From positions 36,324 to 100,323 of the forward strand of contig JAGCPY010000001.1 in the NCBI GenBank assembly GCA_017965425.1: a stretch of 64,000 nt of DNA. Direction: 5' to 3'. The first letter of the stretch is position 1; every line of letters starts with the position of its first letter. The stretch is from Bacteroidaceae bacterium (GTDB lineage Bacteria; Bacteroidota; Bacteroidia; Bacteroidales; Bacteroidaceae). The notes beneath the pieces were generated by a model. It was not told the origin of the DNA and searched no databases. It saw nothing but the letters and a program-made list of their open reading frames with translations. Of the stretch, positions 56,205 to 64,000 are shown one piece after another. Position numbers and translations under genes: made by a program.

Positions 56205-56612
56205 ATGAATACTCTCAACTCCCAACAAAAGCCAGACAATTTCTTGGTCTGGGCTATCTTATCAACCTTTTTTTGTTGCCTGTTTACAGGTTTCGTAGCA
56301 ATTTATCATGCCAACAGAGTGGACACTCTTTGGTATGAGGGAAAGAAACAAGAATCGATAGAGGCAATGCAGGATGCTCGCAAATGGACATTTATAACTG
56401 CTGGCATAGGTGTCGTCGGATATATAACATTTTTGCTATTTGGAATATCTGGCTTTATGTTTTATTATTCACTCCTTTTGCTTCTTTGGTTCACTTATCA
56501 ATTAGTTAATGCTATTGCAACGATGATAGGCCTGACTCCTTTATTAGCAAATCTTCTATTGATTGGACTTCTTTGTTGGCTTGTCCCTATTCTTTATAAC
56601 TGGTTCTTTTAG
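56205..56612 (+). CDS. CD225/dispanin family membrane protein with extra C-terminal helices
   Basis: This 135-residue protein has the CD225 core in residues 1-75 (QKPDNFLVWAILSTFFCCLF, YHANRVDTLWYEGKKQESIE, ARKWTFITAGIGVVGYITF) closely similar to the 54502 protein. It then continues with about 50 residues of hydrophobic sequence (LLLLLWFTYQLVNAIATMIG and LLANLLLIGLLCWLVPILYN), giving at least two more membrane segments than a typical dispanin. It directly follows the DUF2752 gene. Confidence 0.85.
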   Translation: MNTLNSQQKPDNFLVWAILSTFFCCLFTGFVAIYHANRVDTLWYEGKKQESIEAMQDARKWTFITAGIGVVGYITFLLFGISGFMFYYSLLLLLWFTYQLVNAIATMIGLTPLLANLLLIGLLCWLVPILYNWFF

Positions 56613-56707
56613 AAAGATTGTTAAACAAGAAGTGGTAAAAAGCCATATTTACTCAAATCACTGATTATTCTCTTTTCTATATAGACTAACTATTAGCAGG
56701 CATTGAC

Positions 56708-57604
56708 ATGAATAAAAGACCTTTGAAGAATAGGACCTTAGTGTACCGACTCTTGCTATATTTTGCTGTTATGTTTTTATCATACGGCTGCAATAGTGGG
56801 GATAGGCAGCAAGCGGATTCGTTACCTGAATTCATGGAGTTCTCCCCTATTGCTGAATTTGAACTGGATAGTATATGGAATGCGATAGATACAGCGAAAC
56901 AGCGAATGGATGATTCTCTCTATGTCAATGAGGAGTGGATTTACAGATTACATCTTAAGGCATACGATGCGATTTGCTTGATGCTGCACATGAGAACCTG
57001 CTATAATGGAGACTTGCAAGCTGAATTTGATTGGATTTGGCATTCCAAAGTTATGGAGCTCAATCCAGATCTTGATTCAATATACAGCATTCTTAATGAA
57101 TATGCAGGTGGAAATCAACCAGAGATGAACTTTGCATGGGAGGTTAAGAGTTCACTTGCTTGGCTACAATTGATGGGTAAATATAAGGAGATGATAAGTC
57201 TCATCGATGATGCAGAAGCAAAGAAAACATATCTGGATGATTATAGGCTTTGGGAAAGGGCTAGCGAAGATTTAATAGCACAGAATTGTTATGGATATGG
57301 ATATAGCTCATGGCCAATGGATGTGGCTGGAAGTAGAATATGTATTGCAGAGACGCGATTAGAGTTCCTGCAAAAAGAAATCGGATATTTAAAAGGTGAT
57401 AGTGTCTTTGACAGGTATGAACACCCACAATCGTTTGTTTTTGACAACACAGATTGGGCACTTGAGCAATGGTACGACAATCGAATGAAAGCGAGACACA
57501 AAATAGAAGACAAACTGGAAATGGATTGGTATGGAAAAGTATCCCGCAATATTGCTCTCAAGGGCATACAAACGTCACATGAACTATGGAAATTTTCCAA
57601 TTAG
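56708..57604 (+). CDS. hypothetical lipoprotein
   Basis: This 298-residue protein has its lipobox cysteine at residue 28 (SYGCNSG), which would lie after a hydrophobic stretch (14-27). The mature part is acidic, mostly helical in appearance and rich in Trp (AEFDWIWHSKVMELNPDLDS, SSLAWLQLMGKYKEMISLID). No family is recognised. It is the last gene of the island on this strand. The region that follows (57605-57928) contains a gene remnant on the other strand. Confidence 0.7.
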   Translation: MNKRPLKNRTLVYRLLLYFAVMFLSYGCNSGDRQQADSLPEFMEFSPIAEFELDSIWNAIDTAKQRMDDSLYVNEEWIYRLHLKAYDAICLMLHMRTCYNGDLQAEFDWIWHSKVMELNPDLDSIYSILNEYAGGNQPEMNFAWEVKSSLAWLQLMGKYKEMISLIDDAEAKKTYLDDYRLWERASEDLIAQNCYGYGYSSWPMDVAGSRICIAETRLEFLQKEIGYLKGDSVFDRYEHPQSFVFDNTDWALEQWYDNRMKARHKIEDKLEMDWYGKVSRNIALKGIQTSHELWKFSN

Positions 57605-57718
57605 TATTGCAATGCTTTTACGGCATAACAGGTTCGTTATAGGACTTCCGAAAAATGCATTGTAAGGGTGACATAAATACTTAACAAACCAATAATGCTT
57701 TTAAATCTAATTCCTGTC

Positions 57719-57862
57719 TCACTTCCACAGCGGTTCATCCTTCCATCCAGCAGGGAAGCCCATTGCTGACGTATCGACATTGGGATACTTTACAAGGAGG
57801 GCCTCGAAGTCTGATACAAATGTGTTGCTCTATTCCATTAGAAAGTCGGGGTGTATTTTGGT
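57719..57862 (-). pseudogene. remnant of an Abi_2-type abortive-infection gene (3' end only)
   Basis: On the minus strand this decodes to KIHPDFLME, an in-frame TAG stop (57830-57832), then SNTFVSDFEALLVKYPNVDT, then SAMGFPAGWKDEPLWK and a TGA. The ending MGFPxxWxxEPLW is what I associate with the C-terminus of Bacteroidetes Abi-family proteins, which are linked to phage resistance; this is recollection. Upstream the frame loses all similarity, so only about 50 codons remain and they are broken by a stop. The rest of the 324-bp gap between the lipoprotein gene and hisS shows nothing recognisable. Confidence 0.5.
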
Positions 57863-57928
57863 AAGAAATGCCCTTTTTTTGCCCCCTCTTTTGGTTTTGG
57901 GTAGTATTTTGGAGAATTCTCCCAGATT

Positions 57929-59332
57929 TTATTTGGTGGCAACGGCAGCGATGAGCTGTTCCACAGTGACCGTCTGCTGTTCGCCCGTCACCATATTCTT
58001 GAGGGTGAACACACCAGCCCCCATCTCCGTCTCACCCGCCAATGCCACAAACGGTATCTGGCGGGCGTTGGCGTAGGCCATCTGCTTCTTCATTTTCGTA
58101 GCATCGGGGTATATTTCGGTACGGATACCCGCCTTGCGACACGCTGCCACGGCAGGCAGGGCGTAGGTGGCCTCTGCCTCACCAAAATTGACGAAGAGCA
58201 GTTGCGTGGCCGTCGTGATTTCCTGGGGATACAGCTCCAGTTGATTCAGCACATCATAGATGCGGTCGGCACCGAAGGAGATGCCCACTCCGGACAAGCC
58301 GGGCATTCCGAAGATGCCGGTGAGGTTATCATAACGGCCACCACCTGTGATGCTTCCGATTTCCACATCCAAGGCTTTCACCTCGAAGATGCAGCCTGTG
58401 TAGTAGTTCAGGCCGCGTGCCAAGGTGAGGTCCAGTTCCAGCACGGAGCTTCCTTGATAGAGGTTCAGCACAAACTCCACCTCTTCTATACCCTTGAGGC
58501 CGGTTTCGCTATCCTTTAGCACCTCCTTCATGGTGGCGAGTTTCTCTTCGTTCGACCCACTTAGCTTGATGATGGGTTGCAGCCGTTCGATGGCTTCGGC
58601 AGGAAGACCGTCCTCTGCCAACTCGGCATTCACGGCATCCAGCCCGATCTTGTCCAATTTGTCGATGGCTACGGTGATGTCTACGATTTTGTCGGCCTGA
58701 CCAATCATCTCTGCGATGCCGGTGAGAATCTTGCGGTTGTTGATCTTGATGCATACACGAATACCGAAACGACGGAATACCTCGTCGATAATCTGCATCA
58801 GCTCCACCTCGTTCAGCAATGAGTCTGAACCCACGATGTCGGCGTCACATTGGTAGAACTCGCGGTAGCGGCCTTTCTGTGGACGGTCGGCACGCCAAAC
58901 GGGTTGAATCTGGTAGCGGCGGAACGGCAGCGTCAGCTCCTCACGGTGCTGCACCACATAGCGGGCAAAAGGTACTGTCAGGTCATAGCGCAGTCCCTTT
59001 TCACAGATTTTGGCGGCTAAGCGGGCAGCCCCCTGTGACCCCCCGGTGGGGGGCAATCCAAAAGGCTGATGAGAGGATGTATCGCCCTCCGCCGGGGGGC
59101 AAAGGGGGGCCAGGAAGTCACCACTGTTCAGTATCTTGAACAACAATTTGTCTCCCTCTTCACCATACTTGCCCATCAGCGTCGAGAGATTCTCCATCGC
59201 AGGCGTCTCAATTTGGCGGAAGCCGTAAAGAGCATAAACACTGCGGATGGTATCGAAGATATAATTGCGACGCGCCATCTCGGCAGGTCCGAAGTCACGC
59301 GTTCCTTTAGGTATTCCTGGTTTCTGTGCCAT
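57929..59332 (-). CDS. hisS: histidyl-tRNA synthetase
   Basis: This 467-residue class II synthetase charges tRNA-His in the cytosol. Family blocks are present: [12 protein letters not shown] near the start, motif 2 with the histidine-binding region ([31 protein letters not shown]), [15 protein letters not shown] and [10 protein letters not shown], and motif 3 ([13 protein letters not shown]). The start at ATG 59332 fits homologues; earlier codons are in frame but lie across the promoter. It is about 13 residues longer than the Bacteroides enzymes I recall (about 454), and the extra length lies at residues 75-104, which a palindromic repeat encodes. Confidence 0.96.
   Translation of the reverse strand: MAQKPGIPKGTRDFGPAEMARRNYIFDTIRSVYALYGFRQIETPAMENLSTLMGKYGEEGDKLLFKILNSGDFLAPLCPPAEGDTSSHQPFGLPPTGGSQGAARLAAKICEKGLRYDLTVPFARYVVQHREELTLPFRRYQIQPVWRADRPQKGRYREFYQCDADIVGSDSLLNEVELMQIIDEVFRRFGIRVCIKINNRKILTGIAEMIGQADKIVDITVAIDKLDKIGLDAVNAELAEDGLPAEAIERLQPIIKLSGSNEEKLATMKEVLKDSETGLKGIEEVEFVLNLYQGSSVLELDLTLARGLNYYTGCIFEVKALDVEIGSITGGGRYDNLTGIFGMPGLSGVGISFGADRIYDVLNQLELYPQEITTATQLLFVNFGEAEATYALPAVAACRKAGIRTEIYPDATKMKKQMAYANARQIPFVALAGETEMGAGVFTLKNMVTGEQQTVTVEQLIAAVATK
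59029..59112 (-). repeat. in-frame double-palindrome element inside hisS
   Basis: Two G/C-rich palindromes (GCCCTCC-GCC-GGGGGGC type at about 59083-59100 and ACCCCCC-GGT-GGGGGG at about 59039-59053) flank a unique core. On the coding strand it gives [16 protein letters not shown] then [10 protein letters not shown] (residues 76-101). In normal HisRS this position is a surface loop between the SGDFL block and [10 protein letters not shown]. It differs in sequence from the three LPxxEG repeats but belongs to the same kind of in-frame palindromic unit. Confidence 0.65.
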
Positions 59333-59356
59333 ACATGTTTCTCTTTTTTGCGGCCA

Positions 59357-59364
59357 CAAAGGTA
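59357..59364 (-). promoter_or_regulatory. -7 box of the hisS promoter
   Basis: On the minus strand TACCTTTG matches TAnnTTTG, 25 bp before the hisS ATG. A TTTG at 59377-59380 is too close (12 nt) for a normal -33 box. Confidence 0.55.
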
Positions 59365-59467
59365 CTGCTTTATTTACAAACAGCGATACCATAAAGACGT
59401 TTTGAGCCCAAAATCCGTCGCTTTAACATTCTTTAGCTCTAATCATTCATCCCAGACACCCCACTCA

Positions 59468-62317
59468 TCAGAAACGAGTGCCAAAGAGGTTGAAGCGATA
59501 AGTGAAAGAGAGCATCGCATAGCTGACCACACGTTCGCTGTCAGAGTCCGTTCGAGACGTCGCGCTGATGCTACGGCTCACCATGTCACGCTGATGCAGG
59601 ATATCGTTCCAGCGAAGCGTAACAATAGCACGCCGATTCTTCAGAAACGAGAAAGCCGCCTGCGCATTCCAGATCCATTGGTTGGTGTTCATCGCAGCGT
59701 CGCTGTAACCACGTCTGCTATTCTGGTTGATGTCTGTGCTCAGGTTCAGGCCGAACCAGAAATTAAAAATAGCACTAGCTCCATAAGAATAAGTGTAAGT
59801 ATCCAAATTCGTGGCTGCAGTTGCCGTCGAACGAGAAGCATTATAGCCAAAGCTGCCGCGAAGGTTCAACTCAAAGGTGTTCTTTAGATAAGAAGAGGGC
59901 TCGTCTGAATCTTCGTCTTCATAAAGAGGATGCGTATCATACTCCTCACGGAACGTCAGACGCAAACCCTGCTGGGCATGATTACTGGTCGTCGTATTCT
60001 TCTCTGTGTTCTTCTCTTCGGAACGATAGACATAACCGTTGGCAGTCGTATGGTTGAAAGAAGTATTCGTGTTGATGCGGAAACGTTGATCACGAAAAGC
60101 TGTGTTGAAATTGAAATTTCCACCAGCATTCCAATTGCCGTTGATGTTCACAGGCATTGTCACCCTCCCTCCCGTTTGCTCATTATACTCTGTCCATGAA
60201 GCAGTAGCATTCTGTGTAGAACGGAAGTTGGCATTAAAGTTGAACGAGCGTTGTAAGTCTGGGATAGAAAGCCGCCACTCCACACGAGCATTGTGCGTGA
60301 AGCTCGGCTTCAAGTCTGGATTACCCAACCTAATGGCCAACGGGTTTGCGTTGCTCAACGTATCGGGTATGAGGTCTGTGATGCTCGGTTGACCGCTCTG
60401 GCCGCCATAGCGTGCCTCCAGCTGATGCTGACGAGAGAAGCGGTAACGGAAATTCAGTGTCGGCGACCAATTGATCACAGAACGATGCACATCATAATGC
60501 TTACCACCTTTATTATAATCCACACTATTCAGCTGAGGCTGAACATTCAGCCCCACGTTCAGCCTAACCTTCGAGTTAATCAACCGATATTGCAAACGCA
60601 CATCATGATTCTGGTAACGGTTCTCCGTGTAGTTGCACTGAGCAATATCCTCGGTAGCCAACTCCTGATGACCTTCATAGCTGCCAATTCCTAAAGAATG
60701 ACGAGCCACCATAGGATCAAAGATACTCGCCACATCCCGCCGACGGTCATTATATCGGAAACTATAGTTATAACTGAATTGAAGAAATTGACCAACACCG
60801 ATGGGTTCGCTATAGGAAAAACGTGCAGAAACACTACGCCCCACATTTCGCGAATCGTCATACTGAATCTTATGGTAAATGCTGTCACCTCCCAAGAAAG
60901 CCAGAATCTGGTAGTAATCAATTTGAGAGTAACTGCTACTGTTGCCCTCGTTCTCATTCAGATTTCCATTCAAGTTGAAAGTCACGTTACGCCCCTTTTT
61001 CCGCAACCGACGGTTCACTTGCACAGACAGACTGCCGCTGATGTTGTCGGAAGAGTTAGAGTTTGCGTTCTGATTATGGTTCACCGCTATCGTGCGCAAA
61101 GGAGACCCTGACGCCAAACCGCCATTCATTCCGAACGCAGAAAGCGGGTCCGCCGTCAGCGCGTATGGATCATCGTTGAACGTACCTGATTCACTCTCGC
61201 TATGGCTCCCGCTGCCATTGATACTGAACTGAGGGCGAAACAATATGTTCGTCATCGTGTCCGGCTTCCATTCAATACGCCAGTTCGTGTCAAAGTTGTT
61301 ATTGTGGCTACCGTTGCTGTTCTTACGGTTGCTGTAAGCGGCATTCCTGTTTTCGAAATTCTGAGAATTGCTCCAGCTACTGCCCGAACTCTGGTTGAAG
61401 CGACCTGTCAATCCACCATTCAGTTCCAGCTTGTCCCATTCCAGGTTCAAACTCGCAGCTGCGTCCTGCGATTCCTGCATTCCATTTCCCCTAGTATTGT
61501 CGGCGTTAGCGATGACTCCAGCTTTCTGCTTGTCACGAAAATGATAGACATCACCGTGACCGTTGTAACGCTTCTCCGTACCATAGCCAGCAGTCAGACG
61601 TCCAAACCATCCACGCCGTTTGTCCTTTTTGATTTCTAAGTCCAAAACCGTCTGCTCCTCACCATCATCAATACCCGTGACCCTTGCCAAATCGCTCTGC
61701 TTGTCATACGCCTTCACCTTATCCACAATCTCCGCAGGAATATTCTTCAACACCAACTGCTGGTTCCTACCGAAGAACTCCTTACCGTCCACCAAAATCT
61801 GCTTCACCTCCTTCCCATTGTGCGTGATCTTACCATTCTCGTCAATCACAATCCCCGGTAACTTCTTAATAAGTTCTTCTACCATCGCACCTGGAGGCAA
61901 CGAAAAAGATGCCGCATTATAGACCACCGTATCATCCACCACCGTCATCTCTGGCAACTTGCCCTCCACCACAGTTTCCTGCAACAACGTCGCATCCTCT
62001 TTTAATAAAACGTCCTGAACTTTCTTATTCCCACCCTTCCCTTTCAACTCCAACGCAAACGTCTGACGCTTGAAACCCACGAACGAAACCGACACCGTGT
62101 ACTTACCCGATGGAACACCAGGAATCAGATAGCCACCGTTCTCCATCGTCTGACGGCCAGCCACCAAACGGCCCGTCGAGTCATTCAACGCCACACTCGC
62201 ACCCGGCAAGCCCTTCAACGTACTGCTCTCATAAACCATACCACGTACATTGAACCACTGCGCAGCAGCTGGAGATACCACAAAAAACAACACTATCAAC
62301 ATCAAAAGCCTCCACAT
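59468..62317 (-). CDS. TonB-dependent-receptor-like outer-membrane beta-barrel protein
   Basis: This 949-residue protein has a signal peptide (1-19, SPAAAQ), a carboxypeptidase-regulatory-like domain (about 22-105, GMVYESSTLKGLPGASVALN) and a plug-like region (about 115-240, MVEELIKKLPGIVIDENGKI, VDGKEFFGRNQQLVLKNIPA). The rest is a barrel of the OMP_b-brl_3 type, rich in Asn and Ser (HNNNFDTNWRIEWKPDTMTN), ending YRFNLFGTRF. It lacks a SusD partner, so it is not a SusC. Substrate unknown. I chose ATG 62317 because it gives a clean signal peptide; an upstream start at 62413 would add 32 residues encoded partly by a hairpin repeat, which is less likely. Confidence 0.85.
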   Translation of the reverse strand: MWRLLMLIVLFFVVSPAAAQWFNVRGMVYESSTLKGLPGASVALNDSTGRLVAGRQTMENGGYLIPGVPSGKYTVSVSFVGFKRQTFALELKGKGGNKKVQDVLLKEDATLLQETVVEGKLPEMTVVDDTVVYNAASFSLPPGAMVEELIKKLPGIVIDENGKITHNGKEVKQILVDGKEFFGRNQQLVLKNIPAEIVDKVKAYDKQSDLARVTGIDDGEEQTVLDLEIKKDKRRGWFGRLTAGYGTEKRYNGHGDVYHFRDKQKAGVIANADNTRGNGMQESQDAAASLNLEWDKLELNGGLTGRFNQSSGSSWSNSQNFENRNAAYSNRKNSNGSHNNNFDTNWRIEWKPDTMTNILFRPQFSINGSGSHSESESGTFNDDPYALTADPLSAFGMNGGLASGSPLRTIAVNHNQNANSNSSDNISGSLSVQVNRRLRKKGRNVTFNLNGNLNENEGNSSSYSQIDYYQILAFLGGDSIYHKIQYDDSRNVGRSVSARFSYSEPIGVGQFLQFSYNYSFRYNDRRRDVASIFDPMVARHSLGIGSYEGHQELATEDIAQCNYTENRYQNHDVRLQYRLINSKVRLNVGLNVQPQLNSVDYNKGGKHYDVHRSVINWSPTLNFRYRFSRQHQLEARYGGQSGQPSITDLIPDTLSNANPLAIRLGNPDLKPSFTHNARVEWRLSIPDLQRSFNFNANFRSTQNATASWTEYNEQTGGRVTMPVNINGNWNAGGNFNFNTAFRDQRFRINTNTSFNHTTANGYVYRSEEKNTEKNTTTSNHAQQGLRLTFREEYDTHPLYEDEDSDEPSSYLKNTFELNLRGSFGYNASRSTATAATNLDTYTYSYGASAIFNFWFGLNLSTDINQNSRRGYSDAAMNTNQWIWNAQAAFSFLKNRRAIVTLRWNDILHQRDMVSRSISATSRTDSDSERVVSYAMLSFTYRFNLFGTRF

Positions 62318-62340
62318 CACACCACCTCTCACCACCCACT

Positions 62341-62370
62341 GTGCCATGCGGTTTTCCCGCATGGAAACAC
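62341..62370. repeat. CCATGCGG hairpin repeat, copy 1 of 3
   Basis: GTGCCATGCGGTTTTCCCGC continues with ATGGAAACAC. CCATGCGG (62344-62351) pairs with CCGCATGG (62357-62364). It lies 24 bp upstream of the outer-membrane protein start on the other strand. Confidence 0.8.
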
Positions 62371-62484
62371 ACCTCCACCTGCCGCTTTTCATTTTACATC
62401 TTCCATTTCCCATTTTACATTCTTCATTCTTTTTTTTCTTTTTGACACATCATCATACCAAAGGTTTAAAATCCCGCCCCCAAT

Positions 62485-62514
62485 GTGCCATGCGGTTTTC
62501 CCTCATGGAAACAC
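62485..62514. repeat. CCATGCGG hairpin repeat, copy 2 of 3
   Basis: Identical to copy 1 over GTGCCATGCGGTTTTCCC and the tail ATGGAAACAC, with one change in the right arm (CTCATGG for CGCATGG) that leaves one mismatch in the stem. It is 144 bp from copy 1. Confidence 0.8.
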
Positions 62515-62552
62515 CCTCATCACCGCCCTCAACCACATTTTCCACCTAAACA

Positions 62553-62584
62553 TTTGGGCATTCTGGAAATAACAACTATCTTTG
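62553..62584 (+). promoter_or_regulatory. Bacteroidetes-type promoter of the terminal secreted-protein gene
   Basis: TTTG (62553-62556), 20 nt, then TATCTTTG (62577-62584): a full match to TTTG-N19-21-TAnnTTTG. Copy 3 of the hairpin repeat (62617-62646) lies between this promoter and the ATG at 62681, so it would be in the 5' leader of the mRNA. Confidence 0.75.
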
Positions 62585-62616
62585 CCACCAAAATCATCTA
62601 AAAGCCACCACCTTCT

Positions 62617-62646
62617 GTGCCATGCGGTTTACCCGCATGGAAACAC
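62617..62646. repeat. CCATGCGG hairpin repeat, copy 3 of 3
   Basis: GTGCCATGCGGTTTACCCGC then ATGGAAACAC. The stem is perfect (CCATGCGG 62620-62627, CCGCATGG 62633-62640), and the loop differs from copy 1 by one base. It is 132 bp from copy 2 and sits in the 5' leader of the gene at 62681. Confidence 0.8.
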
Positions 62647-62680
62647 CCTTCCACCACCCACCTCAACCAACAGCAACAAC

Positions 62681-64000
62681 ATGAAACATAAAGCACACTT
62701 TTTGCTGACACTTTTGGGATTTATCCTCAGCCACACGGCATCACCACAGTCCTTAAATCAAGGTTGGGCCGTGGACCTCGACGACCCAATCATCACCGAT
62801 GCCAGCCAGCTCAGCAGCCCCTGGTCCGATCCCAGTGAGGGAGCTGATCTCGGTGCCCTCATTGACGACGACCCAAGTACATTCTGGCACACATCTTGGC
62901 ACAGCGATCCCCCTCACAACGTGATGGGTAGCCACTACCTTCAGGTTGAAATGCCCGACGGATATTACGACATAGAGAAATACAAGCAAATCGTCTTCAA
63001 GTTTACACGTCGCGACACCAACAACAACCACCCCACCCTTTGGTCTGTCTATGGCACGAACAAAACCATTGAAGATGCAGACGACGAGACTTTGGCTGCA
63101 TTCTATGCTGATCCAATGGCCGACCGAGACGAATGTACACTAATAGGACAATTCACGACTCCGCTGACCAGTGAATGGTATGCGTATAATGAAATCCACG
63201 TTAGTGACATATTTGATCCTCTGGGATTCAAGTACCTGCGTTTCTATGTTGATGAGACCGCAGGAAACGGCGAGGAATACAATGCTGTGTATTGGCACAC
63301 TGCTGAGTTCAACCTCTATCCCATCAAACATCTTGAAGAATGGGACGTCGCTTTCAACTCCTTGAACGAAACCATCGAGAAGTACAACTACTATTCCTTC
63401 GACACGGGCGACTATCCCGGTCAGTATAGTGACGACTTGGCCAATACTTTCTATGATGCTTTGGATAATGCAATCGGACTCATCAACGAAGGTACAGCCA
63501 CCATTGAGGAAATGCAAGCTGCTGAGAAGGCCATCATTGATGGCTATGAGGCTGTCATCGCATCGCGCGTACCATTTCCTATAAACATCACAGAAGGCTA
63601 CTACCGCATTCGTGGTGCCATGAAGTATGTCAACAATGTGGTTATTGATCATGATGAAGAAGGTAACGATATCACCGAGGAACAAGAAGTTGACAAGTAT
63701 CTGTACAGCGTCGTGGAAGGCGGTAAGATTTGGGGTCGTTGGAATACGCCGGCAGATCTCACCACCGACTGCCCCTCTTTGTGGAAGATTACTCCGCTGG
63801 AGAATGGCAACTTTGCCCTCGTGAACATGGCAACCGATGCTCGCTTCAACCCCGTCGGCAGAAGTGCTAATGCGGAGATGTCCATACAAGACACCACAGA
63901 GATCGTGATCGTTCCCGTGGGCTATGACATCGATGCAGAGCAGACCATCATGAATCTCCATGTCGCTCCTTTGGTTGAAGATGGTGATGACTATGAGTTC
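62681..64000 (+). CDS. large secreted protein, 3'-truncated, with discoidin-like N-terminal domain
   Basis: The frame runs to the window end, giving 440 residues. A signal peptide (1-22, HTASPQ) is followed by a region of about 150 residues resembling an F5/8 type C (discoidin) domain (LGALIDDDPSTFWHTSWHSD, SHYLQVEMPDGYYDIEKYKQ, KYLRFYVDETAG), a common carbohydrate-binding module. A helical linker (about 215-290, EEMQAAEKAIIDGYEAVIAS) of FIVAR-like character precedes a new beta-rich domain (GYYRIRGAMKYVNNVVIDHD). It has its own strong promoter. Its identity depends on sequence beyond the window; the style matches the CotH proteins upstream. Confidence 0.75.
   Translation, partial: MKHKAHFLLTLLGFILSHTASPQSLNQGWAVDLDDPIITDASQLSSPWSDPSEGADLGALIDDDPSTFWHTSWHSDPPHNVMGSHYLQVEMPDGYYDIEKYKQIVFKFTRRDTNNNHPTLWSVYGTNKTIEDADDETLAAFYADPMADRDECTLIGQFTTPLTSEWYAYNEIHVSDIFDPLGFKYLRFYVDETAGNGEEYNAVYWHTAEFNLYPIKHLEEWDVAFNSLNETIEKYNYYSFDTGDYPGQYSDDLANTFYDALDNAIGLINEGTATIEEMQAAEKAIIDGYEAVIASRVPFPINITEGYYRIRGAMKYVNNVVIDHDEEGNDITEEQEVDKYLYSVVEGGKIWGRWNTPADLTTDCPSLWKITPLENGNFALVNMATDARFNPVGRSANAEMSIQDTTEIVIVPVGYDIDAEQTIMNLHVAPLVEDGDDYEF

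Noticed and set aside
57780-58076. A 98-codon plus-strand frame over the 3' end of hisS
   Set aside because: It lies mostly opposite conserved hisS codons and the Abi remnant, with no signal or family match.
62317-62413. Longer N-terminus for the outer-membrane protein (start at 62413)
   Set aside because: The added 32 residues are charged, encoded partly by a hairpin repeat, and would precede the signal peptide. ATG 62317 gives a normal exported N-terminus.

Overview
The window reads as a chromosomal segment of a Bacteroidales bacterium, most likely a gut- or rumen-type Prevotellaceae. The signs are repeated SusC/SusD pairs, many SPII lipoproteins, Bacteroidetes-type promoters (-7 box TAnnTTTG, several with a -33 TTTG about 20 nt upstream), BspA-type leucine-rich repeats, dockerin-bearing CotH proteins with short C-terminal tails typical of secreted Prevotella proteins, and a HisRS of the Bacteroidetes kind. 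This assignment is inference; no rRNA or tRNA gene is present to test it.

Layout. (1) 1-18290, plus strand: a surface glycan-uptake block, Fas1 (partial) - SusC - SusD - Fas1 - Fas1 - Fas1 - SusC - SusD, with almost no gaps. Two outer-membrane uptake pairs bracket three fasciclin-domain lipoproteins, two of them tandem duplicates. (2) 18291-18907: a repeat-rich spacer with a 16-bp hairpin, a 366-bp element with 21-bp terminal inverted repeats, and the promoter of the next operon. (3) 18908-31724, plus: six tightly packed genes, namely a GH2 beta-galactosidase, a DUF6057-like membrane protein, a PD40/haem-motif lipoprotein, an S9 dipeptidyl peptidase, an NrnA-like DHH phosphoesterase and a GH88/GH105 + DUF4861 protein. 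(4) 31780-33785, minus: leuC-leuD. (5) 34250-41441, minus: TolC - HlyD - two ABC-2 permeases - rhamnulokinase - Nudix hydrolase, closely spaced. (6) 41668-49755, plus: two secreted CotH-kinase-domain proteins with C-terminal dockerins, followed by a secreted protein whose N-terminal domain looks like a cohesin. (7) 49756-57928: an A+T-richer accessory island with a candidate structured RNA, small lipoproteins, a BspA-type LRR lipoprotein, two dispanin/CD225 proteins, a WG-repeat protein, a DUF2752 protein and a remnant of an Abi-type phage-resistance gene. (8) 57929-62317, minus: hisS and a TonB-dependent-receptor-like outer-membrane protein. (9) 62681-end, plus: the start of a large secreted protein.

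The most unusual signals are at the DNA level. Short G/C-rich palindromic sequences sit in frame inside four unrelated genes (DUF6057, nrnA, tolC, hisS); three of them are read in the same frame as Leu-Pro-x-x-Glu-Gly. A second family of elements, built from 9-11 bp direct repeats in facing orientation, occupies three intergenic regions. A third, a triplicated CCATGCGG...CCGCATGG hairpin, lies between two divergent genes at 62.3-62.65 kb. At the gene level the best candidates for undescribed biology are the cohesin-like/dockerin CotH cluster, the Fas1-rich SusCD block and the dispanin-containing island.
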